DNA of 64,000 bases from Herbidospora mongoliensis (GTDB lineage: Bacteria; Actinomycetota; Actinomycetes; Streptosporangiales; Streptosporangiaceae). Of this stretch, positions 63,001 to 64,000 are shown piece after piece; position 1 is the first letter of the stretch; each line of letters opens with the position of its first letter. A program made the position numbers and the translations under genes. The notes under the pieces were generated by a model. The model was given only the letters and a program-made list of their open reading frames with translations. It was not told the DNA's origin and searched no databases. The stretch is taken from positions 186,001 to 250,000 of the forward strand of contig NZ_BBXD01000019.1 in assembly GCF_001570545.1 (NCBI RefSeq), written 5' to 3'.

Positions 63001-63483
63001 CACCAGGCGGACCACCACGTCTTCGAGATCGGCGTCGTCGCCGGGACGCAGGCGTACGGGCTCCAGATCGCCGAGCCCCGCCACGATCGGCTGCAGGATC
63101 GCCCGGACCGGAGCCACCACGACCCGCAGCGGGCCGGCCGACGGATCGCCCGCGACCGGATGGGCGAGCCGCCGCAGGATGGCGAGCCGCTGGCCCACCG
63201 TGTCGCTGCGCGGCGAGAGGCGCTCGTGCGGCAGCGTCTCCCAGGCCGGGAAGACGGCCACCTGCGAGTCGGGCAGCAGGCTGGTGAGAGCGGCGGCGAG
63301 ATCTTCGGCCTCACGCCCGGTGGCGGTCACCGCCAGGACCGGACGGGTGCGCGCCACGGCCGCCACCCCGAACGGACGCAGCGCGGTCGGCGCGATCAGA
63401 TCGGCGCCGGTCACCTCCTGGCCAAGTGCCTCTGCCAGCTCTGATTGCGCGGCTACGAGGTCGAGAAGTCCGGAAAGAGTCAT
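60001..63483 (-). CDS. mfd: Transcription-repair coupling factor
   Basis: This 1160-residue ATP-dependent DNA translocase displaces stalled RNA polymerase and recruits UvrA. The order is a UvrB-homology region (ETLPHERLSPRSDTVGQRLA), an RNA-polymerase-interacting CarD-like domain (LKVGDHVVHEQHGVGRYIEM), and the helicase motor (Walker A GDVGYGKTEIAVRAAFKA, DEEQRFGVEHKE, SATPIPRTLEMGLTGIREM, QLRGRVGRGRERGYAYF). The C-terminal TRCF domain (ELPINAHIPHDYV, LTDRYGRPPQEVDNLLEVA) is complete. It heads the leftward gene series to ppx. Confidence 0.98.
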   Translation of the reverse strand: MTLSGLLDLVAAQSELAEALGQEVTGADLIAPTALRPFGVAAVARTRPVLAVTATGREAEDLAAALTSLLPDSQVAVFPAWETLPHERLSPRSDTVGQRLAILRRLAHPVAGDPSAGPLRVVVAPVRAILQPIVAGLGDLEPVRLRPGDDADLEDVVVRLVENGYHRVDMVEKRGEVAVRGGLLDVFPPTEEHPLRLEFWGDTVEEIRWFKVADQRSLEVADGGLFAAPCRELLLTPEVRDRARELAERHPALGEILGSLADGIPVEGMEAFAPVLSGEMDMLIDHLPLRAGVFVCDPERIRGRAVELVRTSQEFLEASWITAAAGGEAPIDLDAAAFRTLDEVREHAGQLGQPWWSISPFGEGIDLGAHDVEAYRGDTQRALGDIKGWLGAGRSVVLMSEGHGPAERMVELLKGVDVAARLVRSIDEPPGRDVVQVTTGRLEHGFVTAGLAVMTHLDLVGQKASTKDMRRLPSRRRNMVDPLQLKVGDHVVHEQHGVGRYIEMVQRTVQTATREYLVIEYAKGDRLYVPTDQLDEVTRYVGGESPTLNRMGGADWAKAKTRAKKAVKEIAGELIRLYSARMASPGYAFAADSPWQREMEDAFPYAETGDQLEAIDEVKRDMERGVPMDRLICGDVGYGKTEIAVRAAFKAVQDGKQVAVLVPTTLLVQQHLSTFGERFANFPVTVRPVSRFQTDAEVKDTLEGLRAGGIDVVIGTHRLFSPEVRFKDLGLIIVDEEQRFGVEHKEAMKHLRTQVDVLAMSATPIPRTLEMGLTGIREMSTILTPPEERHPILTFVGPYDEKQIGAAIRRELMRDGQVFFVHNRVRSIDKVAARLHELVPEARIAIAHGQMNEQQLERIMVGFWEREYDVLVSTTIVESGLDVPNANTLIVDRADNYGLSQLHQLRGRVGRGRERGYAYFLYPPENPLTETAHERLATIAQHTEMGAGMYVAMKDLEIRGAGNILGAEQSGHIQGVGFDLYVRMMAEAVQEQKNMLSGETVTEQPDVKVELPINAHIPHDYVTSERLRLEAYKRIAAIVTEEDITAVRDELTDRYGRPPQEVDNLLEVARFRMRARKAGLTDVQLMGANVKFAPAALRDSQQVRLQRLYPKALLKQATETLLVPVPKTKPIGGQPLRDLEMLRWCGDLVEALFLEPNRVK

Positions 63484-63650
63484 GCCCTGCGGCCCCCACG
63501 TCAGTCACTACAGCCGAGCACCGGAGGAATCGACGGCACGCGGACGACCCGGAACCTGATCGGGACCGGGGGTACCTCCCAAGGCTACTGCGCCCGCGAC
63601 TCGCCCATGATGGCGACCGATTCTGTGAGCGGATGACTACGCTTTGTGAC

Positions 63651-64000
63651 ATGTCCTTCGGAAAAATCATCGGCGAACGCGCCGCGGAGTCGCCCGGAAC
63701 GCCGCTCGACGTCCTGGTTGCCGGATGCGGCCGGGGCGAACCACTGGATCTCGGCGGTGTCGACTGCCGGGTGACGGGGGTCGATGAAGACCGGCCCGCG
63801 CTGCGTTCGCACACGACCCGGCGTCCCGATCTGCACGCGTACGCCTTGGGCGACCTGCGTTCCGTGCCGATGACGCCGCGCGGGTTCGACGTCGTCTGCG
63901 TGGAGTTCCTGCTGGAGCGGGTCCAATACGCCGAACTGATCCTCGACCGCATGGTCAACTCGCTGCGGCCCGGCGGGCTGCTGCTCATCCGGGTGCGTGA
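63651..64000 (+). CDS. Class I SAM-dependent methyltransferase, N-terminal part (runs off the window)
   Basis: The first 116 residues show a Rossmann methyltransferase: motif I LDVLVAGCGRGEPLDL, an acidic VTGVDEDRPALR after strand 2, FDVVCVEFLLERVQYAELIL (post-I region), and LRPGGLLLIRVRE at the window edge. Substrate and C-terminus are not visible. It is divergent from mfd; the 167 bp between them hold no obvious other feature. Confidence 0.8.
   Translation, partial: MSFGKIIGERAAESPGTPLDVLVAGCGRGEPLDLGGVDCRVTGVDEDRPALRSHTTRRPDLHAYALGDLRSVPMTPRGFDVVCVEFLLERVQYAELILDRMVNSLRPGGLLLIRVR

Overview
The window is high-GC DNA from an actinomycete, most likely of the Streptosporangiales type or a near relative; genus and species cannot be fixed from sequence alone. 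The signs are mycothiol metabolism (mca), a PPOX-class F420-type oxidoreductase, frequent GTG/TTG starts, rare TTA codons, an FxSxx-COOH type RiPP locus, and two blocks whose gene order matches the mycobacterial Rv1074c-Rv1084 and Rv1020-Rv1026 neighbourhoods (gene order recalled, not computed).

Region 1 (1-2060) is core: the start of greA, a DUF4307 gene, mca behind a SigR-type promoter, and a small membrane protein. Region 2 (2053-17627) sits between that small gene and its usual partner yyaL and looks like an accessory insertion. It holds a partner-switching stress module: an RsbW-like kinase facing a PP2C phosphatase, a cobalamin-binding protein with a CarH/LitR-type W-x9-EH motif, and a STAS antagonist. 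Next comes an FxSxx-COOH type locus: radical SAM FxsB, HEXXH protein, NB-ARC/TPR FxsT and a 53-residue precursor peptide. That peptide gene is followed on the same strand by a SIR2-like gene, a STAND-NTPase/TPR gene and an MFS transporter. The peptide, NAD-binding effector and STAND sensor together are the most interesting part of the window.

Region 3 (17638-48577) is mostly housekeeping and metabolism: yyaL, a class A penicillin-binding protein, Lrp with hppD, an M1 peptidase lipoprotein, threonine deaminase, LysE, a ROK kinase, a FIST sensor, a MoxR/VWA pair, metB, an orphan histidine kinase, cbs, an SGNH hydrolase, a beta-propeller lipoprotein, a thiolase, PPOX, BI-1, GH15, DUF418, and a membrane-anchored P-loop protein.

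Region 4 (48578-49688) is about 1 kb without a convincing gene. It contains a possible MITE-like element with 15-bp inverted ends and finishes at an odd tRNA: a UAA anticodon on a tRNA with a short variable loop. Region 5 (49852-64000) holds ndh with two Rex-type operators, a type-5 uracil-DNA glycosylase, a P450, and a leftward conserved series read from right to left: mfd, a SurA-like lipoprotein, mazG, eno, ftsB-like, DUF501, DUF2975 with an XRE regulator, and ppx. The window ends in the start of a SAM methyltransferase gene. Two copies of an 80-bp interspersed repeat lie in this region.
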